Shown here piece after piece: positions 26,396-34,645 of a DNA stretch of 59,821 bases. Position numbers and translations under genes: made by a program. The notes under the pieces were generated by a model. That model worked only from the letters and a program-made list of their open reading frames with translations. It searched no databases and had not been told where the DNA came from. The stretch is from positions 1 through 59,821 of the forward strand of contig JAHHUH010000010.1 in NCBI GenBank assembly GCA_020024105.1, in the 5' to 3' direction. This DNA is from Phascolarctobacterium sp. GTDB taxonomy: Bacteria > Bacillota > Negativicutes > Acidaminococcales > Acidaminococcaceae. Numbering within the stretch: position 1 is the first letter of the stretch; each line of letters starts with the position of its first letter.

Positions 26396-27091
26396 ATGAC
26401 CGGTTGGGGCACAATTGTTAATGCTTCTGCGATCTTTGTTGGTGCACTAATCGGACTTTTCTTTAAAAAGGGCTTACCAGAAAAATATCAGCAGACCATC
26501 ATGCAGGCTATTAGTCTGTGTATTTTGGTGATTGGCATACAGATGGCTTTACAAACAGAAAATATTCTGTTAACCATTGGTAGTCTGGTGTCAGGTGCTT
26601 TATTAGGAGAAATACTGGAGCTAGAACGTGGAATAGAAAAATTAGGCCTATGGGTGGGCAGGCATTTTGCCCAAGGAAAAAATTCTCCAGTACAGCAGAT
26701 TGCTGAGGGCTTTATCAGCGCTTCCATTCTTTTCTGTACTGGACCCATGGCTATTGTCGGAGCTCTACAAGATGCATTGGCTCAAGATTACGCTACCCTG
26801 TACGCTAAGGCGGCCTTGGACGGGATTATTGCTCTTATTCTTAGTGCTAATATGGGTATAGGTGTCTTTTTGGCAGGTATCTCAGTCGCAGTATATCAGG
26901 GAAGCTTTACCTTGGTAGCAGGTTTGGTAGAATCCTATTTAACAGAGGGCATCTTAAGAGAATTAACGGCTACTGGTGGCGTTTTGATTATTGCCATCAG
27001 CTTAAAATTATTGAAGGTAATAAATATACGGATAGCTAATTTATTACCTGCATTGGGATGCGTAATTATTATGGGTATGTTTTTTAAATAA
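26396..27091 (+). CDS. DUF554 family integral membrane protein
   Basis: 231 residues, mostly hydrophobic (about six to seven membrane segments), beginning MTGWGTIVNASAIFVGALIG as in the DUF554 (YdfK/YqgA) family. Conserved features include SLCILVIGIQMAL, ILFCTGPMAIVGALQDA and LDGIIALILSANMGIG. The function of the family is unknown. AGGAGG lies before the ATG; DUF4446 follows after 15 bases, and both sit with soj-parB. Confidence 0.88.
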   Translation: MTGWGTIVNASAIFVGALIGLFFKKGLPEKYQQTIMQAISLCILVIGIQMALQTENILLTIGSLVSGALLGEILELERGIEKLGLWVGRHFAQGKNSPVQQIAEGFISASILFCTGPMAIVGALQDALAQDYATLYAKAALDGIIALILSANMGIGVFLAGISVAVYQGSFTLVAGLVESYLTEGILRELTATGGVLIIAISLKLLKVINIRIANLLPALGCVIIMGMFFK

Positions 27092-27106
27092 AAAGGATTG
27101 GTAAAA

Positions 27107-27583
27107 ATGGAAATTTTTAATTTATGGTTAAGTAATAACCTTGCAATAATTTTTTTGATAGAAAGCTTAATAATATTTATTTTACTTATTTTGCTCGTTG
27201 TCCTGTATAAGAAGCAGGGGGCGTTAAAAAAGAAATACGACTTCTTTACCAATGGTAAGGATGCTAATATTGATACTGTTCTGACGGAAATCTTAACTGA
27301 TTTGCGTGCTACTCAGGCTGAACTGGCTGAATTACAGCAGAAGCATAGTGCTTTGCGTCAGAGGGTGCGTGGCTGTCTGCAGACTGTAAAATTGGAACGC
27401 TATGATGCCTTTGAAGCGATGGGCGGGAGAATGAGTTATTCTTTACTTTTGGCTGATGAAAATAAGGACGGCATTATTCTGACCAGTATTTATGGTCGTG
27501 AGGATAATCGTAGCTTTGCGAAGGATATTAAGGCTGGACAATCCTCCTATGCTTTGGCGGATGAGGAAAAGAAGCTTTTATAA
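27107..27583 (+). CDS. DUF4446 family membrane-anchored protein
   Basis: 158 residues: an N-terminal membrane helix (about 8-33), a coiled-coil-like segment (about 55-90) and the conserved core KLERYDAFEAMGGRMSYSLL ... LTSIYGREDNRSFAK. This family commonly occurs next to parB in Firmicutes. The ATG follows AAGGATTGG. A strong bidirectional terminator ends the operon. Confidence 0.88.
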   Translation: MEIFNLWLSNNLAIIFLIESLIIFILLILLVVLYKKQGALKKKYDFFTNGKDANIDTVLTEILTDLRATQAELAELQQKHSALRQRVRGCLQTVKLERYDAFEAMGGRMSYSLLLADENKDGIILTSIYGREDNRSFAKDIKAGQSSYALADEEKKLL

Positions 27584-27612
27584 ATTCCTACTGATTCTCA
27601 ATACGTAAAAAT

Positions 27613-27657
27613 AAAAACGCTAGACGAAGTGTAAGCTTACGTCTAGCGTTTTTTTTT
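27613..27657. terminator. bidirectional terminator
   Basis: AACGCTAGACG/CGTCTAGCGTT stem followed by nine T on the plus strand and preceded by an A-rich tract. It serves the DUF4446 gene and, on the other strand, the membrane gene whose stop lies at its edge. Confidence 0.85.
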
Positions 27658-28069
27658 ACATACGGTAAAAGAGCTGGAGGAGAATGTAAAAGGTACAGCC
27701 ACAGCAAAGGTAGCGCACCCAGATACAAGGATAAACAAAGCCTCTGGGACTGACTATGCAGGCGCCATCAATACGAGCTTGTACGGCAAAAGATTCCCAG
27801 GCTGCGATGAAGAGCAGTAGACAACCCTCATTCCAGGTAAGAGGATCAAACATCAGATAAATACAGTAGAATAGGAAAAGTATATTTAAAAGAATGTATA
27901 GGAGAAAACTTCGTGCTGATTTATCAACATAGATAACCTGCTTCATCTGGGGATTAGCTTTTTTATCCTGGAGAATACTGCGGATATTGCCGATGAAATA
28001 ATAGATAGCCATGCTATTTATAAAAGCAAACATTTTTACGCAGAGAAAAAATAAGGGAATAAATTTCAT
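27656..28069 (-). CDS. small integral membrane protein of unknown function
   Basis: 137 residues with about four hydrophobic segments (residues 1-28, 52-72, 78-95 and the C-terminal 25). It has several cysteines, including CCGC near the C terminus. GAGGT lies seven bases before the ATG. No family recognised. It is convergent with the parB operon and divergent from the liv remnant. Confidence 0.7.
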   Translation of the reverse strand: MKFIPLFFLCVKMFAFINSMAIYYFIGNIRSILQDKKANPQMKQVIYVDKSARSFLLYILLNILFLFYCIYLMFDPLTWNEGCLLLFIAAWESFAVQARIDGACIVSPRGFVYPCIWVRYLCCGCTFYILLQLFYRM

Positions 28070-28263
28070 ATTGATACCTCGATTTTTGCTTAATAAGTAG
28101 ATTATACACTAAAAATGGTTAGATAGCTAGAGGAAGAAATCAGAAAAAGTACATATAAAATAAACAAATGTATATTATATAAAATCATAAAATAAACAAT
28201 TATTAAATATGTTACAGTTTTACAACCATAATACAATAGTTCACATAATTTATCATAAAATTA
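28070..28263. other. AT-rich intergenic stretch before liv
   Basis: Gene-free, very AT-rich stretch between the divergent membrane-protein gene and the liv promoter. No structured element recognised. Confidence 0.6.
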
Positions 28264-28294
28264 TTGACAAAAGTATGAAAAAAACAGCTATAAT
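28264..28294 (+). promoter_or_regulatory. promoter of the decayed liv operon
   Basis: Consensus -35 TTGACA (28264-28269) and -10 TATAAT (28289-28294) with a long 19-base spacer, about 85 bases before livJ. The promoter looks intact although the operon is broken. Confidence 0.6.
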
Positions 28295-28377
28295 TGGAGA
28301 CATAAAGCAAGACAGTAATATTTGCAAGGAATATTACTCCATTATGCAAGATAATACAGAGAAAAGAGGAGAGAGTT

Positions 28378-29546
28378 ATGAGAAGATGGAAAAGATTGAC
28401 TAGTATTGTGGTAGCTGCGATGGTGATGGCTTCCCTTATGAGTGGCTGTGGCGGTGGTGAAAAAAAGAAGCGGATGTCATTAAAGTAGGTGCTTCCTTTG
28501 AATTGGCTGGTAACGTTGCTAATTATGGTAAGTCCATTCTTTCCGGTGCAAAATTAGCTGTTGATGAAGTCAATGCTAATGGCGAACTGTTGGGGAAAAA
28601 GCTTGTAGTAGTTGAAAGCGATAACAAATCTGAACCGTCTGAATCTGGTAACTCTGTGACTAAGCTGGTTACCCAGGATGAGGTAGTAGCAGTTATTTGT
28701 CCCGCTACCAGCGGTTGTGTAGCTGCCAGCGCTCCTATTACCGCGGCTAGTAAGATACCGCAAATTGCTCCTAGTGCTACAGCACCGGGAATTACCGTGG
28801 AGGAGGCCGGCAAGGTTAGGGATTTTGTGTTCCGTGCCTGCTTTATTGACCTCTTCCAGGGACAGGTAATGGCAGAATTTGCTGATAGAAGCCTTAAGGT
28901 AAAAAAGGTAGCAGTTTTGTACGATTCCTCCAGTGATTATTCTAAAGGCTTGGCTACTGTTTTTGCGGACACTATGGAACAAAAGGGTGGCACCGTGCTG
29001 GTGAAGAAAGCCTTCTTGGCTAAGGATTTGGATTTCAAAGCGGCCTTGACTAAGATTAAAGCAGCAAAACCGGAAGCAATTTTCGTACCCGGCTATTACG
29101 AATAGGTATCCAAAATTATCAAGCAGGCTCGTGAAATCGGCTTAGAAGTACCAATTCTTGGTGGTGATGGTTGGGAAAGCCCCAAATTAGCAGAGATTGC
29201 TGGTAAAGGTGCTTTGGACAACTGCTATTATGTCAGCGTCTTCTCCGTAAAGGATACTGACCCGTCCGTACAGACATTTATAAAGGATTATAAGGCTAAA
29301 TATCAGAAGGAACCCGATATTTTTGCTATGCAGGGTTATAACGCAGCACTGGTGTTGGCAGACAGCATCAAACGTGTTGGTACTACCGATGGCGTAGTAG
29401 TAGCTAAGGCAATGGCAGAAACGAAGGATTTGTCGGTAGCTAGTGGTAAATTGACCTATGATGCTAATCACAATCCGATTATGGCAGCTTCCATCATTTC
29501 CCTGGAGGGCGGCGAGCCGACCTTGAAGGAAAAGATCAGCTTATAA
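28378..29546 (+). pseudogene. livJ remnant: branched-chain amino acid binding protein
   Basis: The frame opens with a lipoprotein signal (lipobox SLMSGC) and shifts at an A7 tract near 28460, so translation would end at 28488. In the second frame the periplasmic-binding-protein body continues (IKVGASFELAGNVANYGKSI ... PSATAPGITVEEAG). It is cut by an in-frame TAG at 29103-29105 where the family has a codon such as CAG, then resumes (VSKIIKQAREIGLEVPILGG) to 29546. There are thus two independent lesions. The intact ancestor would have bound Leu/Ile/Val or a related ligand. Confidence 0.9.
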
Positions 29547-29591
29547 AGAAAGGGTTGAATAGCTAGTCAACGTTAGGAACGCTTCTGAAGA

Positions 29592-29620
29592 GACATGCTC
29601 AAAGGCATGTCCTTTCTCAT
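29592..29620 (+). terminator. hairpin after livJ
   Basis: GACATGC/GCATGTC stem with six-base loop followed by CTTTCTC. Moderately terminator-like; commonly such sites let binding protein be made in excess over permease. Confidence 0.5.
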
Positions 29621-29688
29621 AAATAAAAGTAAAATTATCTAGAGAATTTTTAGAGAAGATGTAATTGAGGAGGTGCATCATAGATAGT

Positions 29689-30428
29689 ATGTTCCAGCAG
29701 TTCTGTCAGCAGTTAATCAATGGTATTTCTCTGGGCAGCATTTATGCACTTATTGCCCTGGGTTACACAATAATTTATGGTATTATAAAACTTATTAATT
29801 TTGCCCATGACGATATTTACATGTTAGGAGCGTATATCGGCTTTTTTGCCACTACCTTTTTAGGACTACCCTTTATTCCTGCTATTATCCTGGCTATGCT
29901 GGGAGCAGCTATTGCAGGCATTATCATTGAAAGAATTGCTTACCGCCCTATACGTGTGGCGCCGAGAATTGCCATTTTGATTACGGCCATTGGTGTCTCT
30001 CTGTTTTTGGAATACGCAATGATTCTTCTGGTAACACCCCAGCCGCGTACCTTTCCGGCAGTTTTTGCAGCTACCGTCTATCATATAGGCCCATTGGTTG
30101 TCAATAGTCAGCAGGTAGTTATTCTGGCTAGTGCCCTTATCCTGATGGCAGTTTTAACCTATATTGTTAATCAGACCAAGGATGGTAAGGCTATGCGTGC
30201 AGTTTCCTTTGATGCTGATGCTGCCCGGTATCAAGGCCTTTGTAGCTGCTGTTTTAGGTTATCCCCGGTGCTATGCTGGGTGGTCTGATTCTGGGTGTAG
30301 TAGAAGCCATGGTCAGCGGCTTTTTTTCTTCCACTCTGCGTGATGCGGCTGCCTTTGGTATTTTGATTTTAATTCTGCTCTATAAACCAGCTGGTTTGTT
30401 AGGTAAAAATGTATGTGAGAAAGTGTAG
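29689..30428 (+). pseudogene. livH remnant: branched-chain amino acid permease
   Basis: The N-terminal two thirds are good LivH (NGISLGSIYALIALGYTIIY ... DGKAMRAVSFDADAA). At about 30220 the frame jumps to a sequence near the C terminus (PGIKAFVAAVLG), with loss of an estimated 45 codons at a GATGCTG microhomology. A second shift at about 30272 looks like an 11-base deletion in the GGIGSIPG-encoding stretch, after which IPGAMLGGLILGVVEAMVSG continues to the natural end. The protein cannot be made intact. GAGGAGG lies 14 bases before the ATG. Confidence 0.88.
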
Positions 30429-30437
30429 GTGACAGGT

Positions 30438-31397
30438 ATGAATAAGCTGAGAAAATTTGATATGATCTTATTAGCTGTCTGTGCTGTACTTTTTGCCGTC
30501 GTACAGGGATTACTTTATACTGGTATAATTGGTGCTTTCTGGGAATTAAATATTATTTTAATCTGTATTAATATTATTTTGGCCGTAAGCTTGAATTTGA
30601 TTAACGGCTATACGGGTCAAATTTCCATTGGTCATGCTGGTTTTATGGCCGTAGGTGCCTATACCAGTGCTATTATGACCGTTAAGCTGGGACTGCTCTA
30701 CGAGGTAGGACTGCTGGTGGGTACTGTTGCCGCCGGTATTCTGGGCTTTATGATTGGTCTGCCCACCTTGCGCCTGAATGGTGACTATTTGGATATTGCC
30801 ACTTTGGGATTGGGTGAAATTATTCGTATCAGTATTTTAAATATTGATTATGTAGGCGGGGCCTCCGGTTTAATGGGAATTTCCAGAATGACCAATTTCG
30901 CCTATATTTTCTGGATAATGATCTTTATTATTTTCTTTATCAAGAACTTTAAAAATTCGGCTGCCGGTCGTTGCTGTCTGGCTATTAGGGAAAATGAAAT
31001 TGCTGCCGATACCATGGGCATTAATACAACCAAGTATAAGGTTTTGGCATTTTCCTTGGGTGATTCCTTTGCCGGCACGGCGGGCGCATTGTTCAGCCAT
31101 TATTTTTTTCTGGCCCATCCGGCATCCTTTACCTTCATGCGTTCCTTTGATATTTTGACCATGGTAGTTTTGGGTGGCCTGGGCTCTATGACCGGTTCCA
31201 TTACCGGTGCTATTTTATTAACCTTTATTTCTGCTTATTTGTCCGATTATTCCGAATGGCGTATGATTATCTACTCTGTAACCTTAATTGTTCTGCTGCT
31301 CCGCCGTCCTCAGGGCTTATTCGGTAGCCGGGAATTAAGTATGCAGATGTTTGGCTTAGGAGGTAAGGACCATGGCAGAACTGTTGCGGGTAAATGA
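30438..31397 (+). CDS. livM: LivM branched-chain amino acid ABC permease
   Basis: 319 residues with about eight to nine membrane segments and the LivM signatures NLINGYTGQISIGHAGFMAV, RLNGDYLDIATLGLGEIIR and LGGLGSMTGSITGA. This is the only liv gene in the cluster without an obvious lesion. The start is the ATG at 30438; its end overlaps livG by 26 bases. With LivH, LivG and LivF broken it probably has no working complex in this window. Confidence 0.85.
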   Translation: MNKLRKFDMILLAVCAVLFAVVQGLLYTGIIGAFWELNIILICINIILAVSLNLINGYTGQISIGHAGFMAVGAYTSAIMTVKLGLLYEVGLLVGTVAAGILGFMIGLPTLRLNGDYLDIATLGLGEIIRISILNIDYVGGASGLMGISRMTNFAYIFWIMIFIIFFIKNFKNSAAGRCCLAIRENEIAADTMGINTTKYKVLAFSLGDSFAGTAGALFSHYFFLAHPASFTFMRSFDILTMVVLGGLGSMTGSITGAILLTFISAYLSDYSEWRMIIYSVTLIVLLLRRPQGLFGSRELSMQMFGLGGKDHGRTVAGK

Positions 31398-32145
31398 TGT
31401 TTCTATGATTTTTGGCGGCTTGCGGGCTGTCTCTAATTTAAAAATGCATATTGATGAGGGCGAGTTAATTGGCCTGATCGGGCCTAATGGTGCAGGTAAG
31501 ACTACGGCATTTAACATGATTACCGGAATTTATACACCTACGGAAGGAGAAATCTATTTTAATGGGTAGAAGAGCAGTGGGAAAAAATCCTATCAGGTAA
31601 CCCAACTGGGAATGGCCCGTGCCTTCCAAAATATCCGCCTTTTTTCTGAATTAAGTGTTATTGATAATGTAAAAATTGCTTATAATATGCATGTTTCCTA
31701 TGGCTTGGCCGCATCCATCCTTCGTACACGAAAATATTTGGAGGAGGAAGCCAAGATTACCGCGAAGGCTTATGAGCTTTTAAAAATCTTTCATCTGGAG
31801 GATAAGGCCGAGGAACTTGCTAAAAATCTTCCCTATGGTGAGCAGAGACGTTTGGAAATTGCCCGTGCTCTGGCAACGGAGCCGAAGCTACTGCTGTTGG
31901 ACGAGCCTGCTGTCGGAATGAATCCACATGAAACCAAAGAGCTGATAGAGCTGATTCGTTGGATTCGTAAGGAATTTAAGCTTGCCATTCTGCTGATTGA
32001 GCATGATATGGGTTTGGTTATGGGTGTATGTGAAAGAATTTATGTTTTGGAATATGGCTGCTTGATTGCTGAAGGTACGCCGGAGGAGATTAAGCACAAT
32101 AAGCTGGTTATTGAAGCCTATTTAGGTGAGGAGGTCGTCAACTAA
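31372..32145 (+). pseudogene. livG remnant with internal stop
   Basis: ABC ATPase with Walker A GPNGAGKTTAF near residue 37. An in-frame TAG (31567-31569, codon 66) stops translation at IYFNG. The same frame then continues without shift through GMARAFQNIRLFSELSVIDN, LPYGEQRRLEIARALA and LLLDEPAVGMNP to the normal end. One base substitution thus separates it from an intact 257-residue LivG. Reinitiation downstream would give only a fragment without Walker A. Confidence 0.9.
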
Positions 32146-32672
32146 TGCTGAGAGTTGAAGATATCAATGTTTATTATGGCGCTATCCATGCCATTAAGGG
32201 CATTAGCCTCCAGGTACCGGCTGGTGAAATTGTAGCGTTGATTGGCTCCAATGGTGCAGGTAAATCTACAACCCTGCACACTATTTCCGGTCTGCTTAAG
32301 CCGAAAACCGGTAAAATTTATTATCAGGACCAAGATATTGTAGGTATCCCCGCGCACAAGCTGGTGGGTATTATTGCCGAAAAGGATATTTTCCGTTCTT
32401 TTGTAGAAATTATGAGCATGAACCGGCCCTGTACCCGTATTACCTTTGATGTTACGGATAAGGTGGGGGTAATTGCTGATATTTCCCATATTTTTAAGGA
32501 GGCCGGTGTAAATATTATTTCCATTGTCAGCCGTCAGATTGATGAAGCTACCGGTAAGGCAGAGGTTGTGGTACGTGCGAATATGACCAGGGGTGGCATG
32601 GAGGTTGTAGAAATCTTACGTCAGGCCGGTTATGATATTACCGATATTATGACCTATGAGGGCATTGACTAA
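32145..32672 (+). pseudogene. livF N terminus fused to a CBS-ACT protein tail
   Basis: Open frame of 175 codons. Residues 1 to about 74 are LivF (SNGAGKSTTLHTISGLLKP, then GIPAHKLV). From GIIAEKDIFRSFVEIM onward it is the end of a second CBS domain plus a full ACT domain, closely matching residues about 118-221 of the intact gene at 32835. The Q-loop, ABC signature and Walker B are gone, so it is no ATPase. It seems to be a deletion joining livF to a former tandem CBS-ACT paralogue. It could still be translated as a short protein, but decay of the whole operon favours a pseudogene. Confidence 0.85.
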
Positions 32673-32738
32673 ATAGAACAGTACGAAAGGCGGCAGAAAA
32701 ATATTTTTTGAAGAAGAGTTTTCTCCAGTTAGCTACCA

Positions 32739-32767
32739 TTGCTTGTTAAGGATATTTTTACTATAAT
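32739..32767 (+). promoter_or_regulatory. promoter of the CBS-ACT gene
   Basis: -35 TTGCTT (32739-32744), 17-base spacer, -10 TATAAT (32762-32767), in the 162-base gap after the livF fusion. Confidence 0.6.
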
Positions 32768-32834
32768 AAAGGCGATAGGCACTGGCGTCTTGGACTGCCG
32801 GTAGATTTTGGTGGTTAGAATAGGAGTTGATTGA

Positions 32835-33500
32835 ATGTTAGTAAAAGATTTTATGACTAAGGTTGTCGTAACCGTTACCGAAGATCAGAGTATGCTGGAA
32901 GCGCGTGAAATAATGCGCAGTAAAAAATTGATCAGTATTCCTGTAGTAGATGATATGAAGCGCATTCGCGGTATTATTACTGCCGATGATGTCAATAAGG
33001 TTTCTCCCAGTGATGCCAGCACTCTTTCCCGTCATGAAGCTAATTATCTTTTAGGCCGTTTCAGAGTAAGAGATATTATGAGCCGCACTGTAATTACCGT
33101 ACATGAAGATGAAACTATTGAATATGTAGCCTATAAGCTGTACAAGCATAAAGTTAACGCCCTGCCAGTAGCTGATGCCGATAACAAAATTGTTGGTATC
33201 ATTGCGCAGATGGATATCTTCCGTTCCTTTGTAGAAATCATGGGTATGGACCGTGGCTGCACCCGTATTACCTTTGCAACCGAGGACAAACCCGGTGTTG
33301 TTGCCGAGATTTCTAATATTCTGAAGGAAGCAGATGTTAATATTATTACACTTATCAGCCATCCGACCGATAAGGAAAATAATAAGGCTGAGGTTGTAAT
33401 TCGTGTGGACCTGTCCAATAAGGGCATGGATGTCATTGAAAATCTGCGTCAGGCAGGTTATGAAATTACCTCCATTATGAACTACGAGGGTATTGAATAA
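32835..33500 (+). CDS. CBS-CBS-ACT domain protein, AcuB-like
   Basis: 221 residues. Two CBS domains (MLVKDFMTKVVVTVTEDQSM and VRDIMSRTVITVHEDETI) form an adenine-nucleotide-sensing Bateman module. A C-terminal ACT domain (ATEDKPGVVAEISNILKEAD) of the kind that binds amino acids follows. This architecture is that of AcuB, and such genes often follow liv operons. It probably reports energy or amino acid status to an unknown partner. The stop overlaps the DUF951 start (TAATG). Confidence 0.85.
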   Translation: MLVKDFMTKVVVTVTEDQSMLEAREIMRSKKLISIPVVDDMKRIRGIITADDVNKVSPSDASTLSRHEANYLLGRFRVRDIMSRTVITVHEDETIEYVAYKLYKHKVNALPVADADNKIVGIIAQMDIFRSFVEIMGMDRGCTRITFATEDKPGVVAEISNILKEADVNIITLISHPTDKENNKAEVVIRVDLSNKGMDVIENLRQAGYEITSIMNYEGIE

Positions 33501-33691
33501 TGCTGGCTGATACTAATCTGGAGATTGGCCAGGTAGTAACCATGAAAAAGACCCATCCCTGTGGTAGTAATACATGGGAGATTATCCGGGTGGGGATGGA
33601 TATTGGATTAAAATGCTGTGGCTGCGGACATTTTATTATGCTGCCCAGAAGTAAATTTATGAAGGCTGTAAAAAACATTAGTGACAAATGA
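33500..33691 (+). CDS. DUF951 family protein (YyzM-like)
   Basis: 63 residues, MKKTHPCGSNTWEIIRVGMD then KCCGCGHFIMLPRSKF. The DUF951 family is small and cysteine-containing, probably binding zinc and nucleic acid; its founding Bacillus member YyzM also lies near the origin and ychF. The start overlaps the stop of the CBS-ACT gene, so translation is coupled. A terminator follows directly. Confidence 0.9.
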   Translation: MLADTNLEIGQVVTMKKTHPCGSNTWEIIRVGMDIGLKCCGCGHFIMLPRSKFMKAVKNISDK

Positions 33692-33733
33692 AAAAGAGGG
33701 GATGTGTATCTGTGGATATACATCTCTTTTTTT
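33691..33733 (+). terminator. terminator after DUF951 gene
   Basis: GATGTGTAT/ATATACATC stem (one G-U pair) extended by purine/pyrimidine arms, ending in a seven-T tract. Confidence 0.8.
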
Positions 33734-33789
33734 ATTGGTAACAAAGGATTATACTAAAGAGGAAGTATGGCACATTAAGGAGGCCTATT

Positions 33790-34491
33790 ATGAAAAAAAA
33801 ATTTTGGCTGCTTGGACTGAGCTGTCTTTTGAGCTTGGCTTTTAGTGTTGTGGCTTGGGCTTATAATCCAGGTCAGCGTACCTATAATCTTGTAGGAAAC
33901 GTGCTGAACAGTAGTAAACAGCCCCTGCATGTAGAAATTGAACAGAGGGTTGATATGGCTAAGGTACTAAAACCGGAGGCATATAGTCTTTTAGCAGAAA
34001 ATAAAAAAGTGGTCATTACCAACTATGTTTATAATGAGGTAAATGCAGATTATTACGGTCAGCAGGTGCTGGTGAAGGATGGCGGCGGTAATATAGTAAA
34101 AAAGCTTAATTTTATTGTTCGTGATGGCTACCTTTATGCAATAGATGACTTGCATAAAACCTACGACCGTCTGCCCAACATACCGGGCTTAAGTAAGAAT
34201 TTTACCCAGGGCCTGGTACAGTGGTTTAATGAAAAGCCGGAAGCAGGCGTGGACGAGACTGATGGACTGGATTATGACCAGTTTACCTTGGGTGAACGGA
34301 GTTTAAGAATGTACTTTAAAGCTGGCACGGAGCAATGGCTGGGTTACCAGATAGGCAATTTGCCACAGCAGAGGGTACTGAGCTATAATCAACAGGTTGA
34401 AGAAGCGGCTCTAGCTCTGCCACCGGCAGACTACCAGCAGGTTGCTAATGCCGGCCTACGTGCTCAGGCCAATAAATTAAGTAAAAAATAA
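33790..34491 (+). CDS. secreted protein of unknown function
   Basis: 233 residues with a clear Sec signal peptide (KKKFWLLGLSCLLSLAFSVV, cleavage near AWA-YNP). The mature part has beta-strand-rich stretches (YYGQQVLVKDGGGNIVKKLN, then FIVRDGYLYAIDD), loosely like LolA/LppX-type lipid-binding folds, but I cannot place it in a family. AGGAGG lies nine bases upstream. It is monocistronic between DUF951 and ychF. Confidence 0.7.
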   Translation: MKKKFWLLGLSCLLSLAFSVVAWAYNPGQRTYNLVGNVLNSSKQPLHVEIEQRVDMAKVLKPEAYSLLAENKKVVITNYVYNEVNADYYGQQVLVKDGGGNIVKKLNFIVRDGYLYAIDDLHKTYDRLPNIPGLSKNFTQGLVQWFNEKPEAGVDETDGLDYDQFTLGERSLRMYFKAGTEQWLGYQIGNLPQQRVLSYNQQVEEAALALPPADYQQVANAGLRAQANKLSKK

Positions 34492-34522
34492 AATTATTAC
34501 CTGGGAAATAGTGGGGGAGCAA

Positions 34523-34553
34523 AGCTAAAAGGTCATCTCCAGGGCTTTTAGCT
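34523..34553 (+). other. inverted repeat downstream of the secreted-protein gene
   Basis: AGCTAAAAG/CTTTTAGCT arms with a 13-base loop. No T-tract follows, so terminator activity is doubtful. Confidence 0.4.
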
Positions 34554-34561
34554 GGTAAAAG

Positions 34562-34590
34562 TTGCAGAACTGTCCAGTATATTGTAAAAT
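34562..34590 (+). promoter_or_regulatory. candidate ychF promoter
   Basis: TTGCAG (34562-34567), 17-base spacer, TAAAAT (34585-34590), 56 bases before the ychF GTG. Confidence 0.5.
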
Positions 34591-34645
34591 ATTAGAGATA
34601 TAGATAATTCTTAGCTACTGAAATAGAATATGAGGAGAGATTATT

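Noticed and set aside
28209..28403. 64-codon frame upstream of livJ
   Set aside because: It runs across the liv promoter and the livJ start in an AT-rich region and resembles no protein.
31372..31569. Short LivG N-terminal frame as a gene of its own
   Set aside because: It is the first 65 codons of a full LivG frame that continues in register after one TAG, so it is a pseudogene part, not a separate gene.
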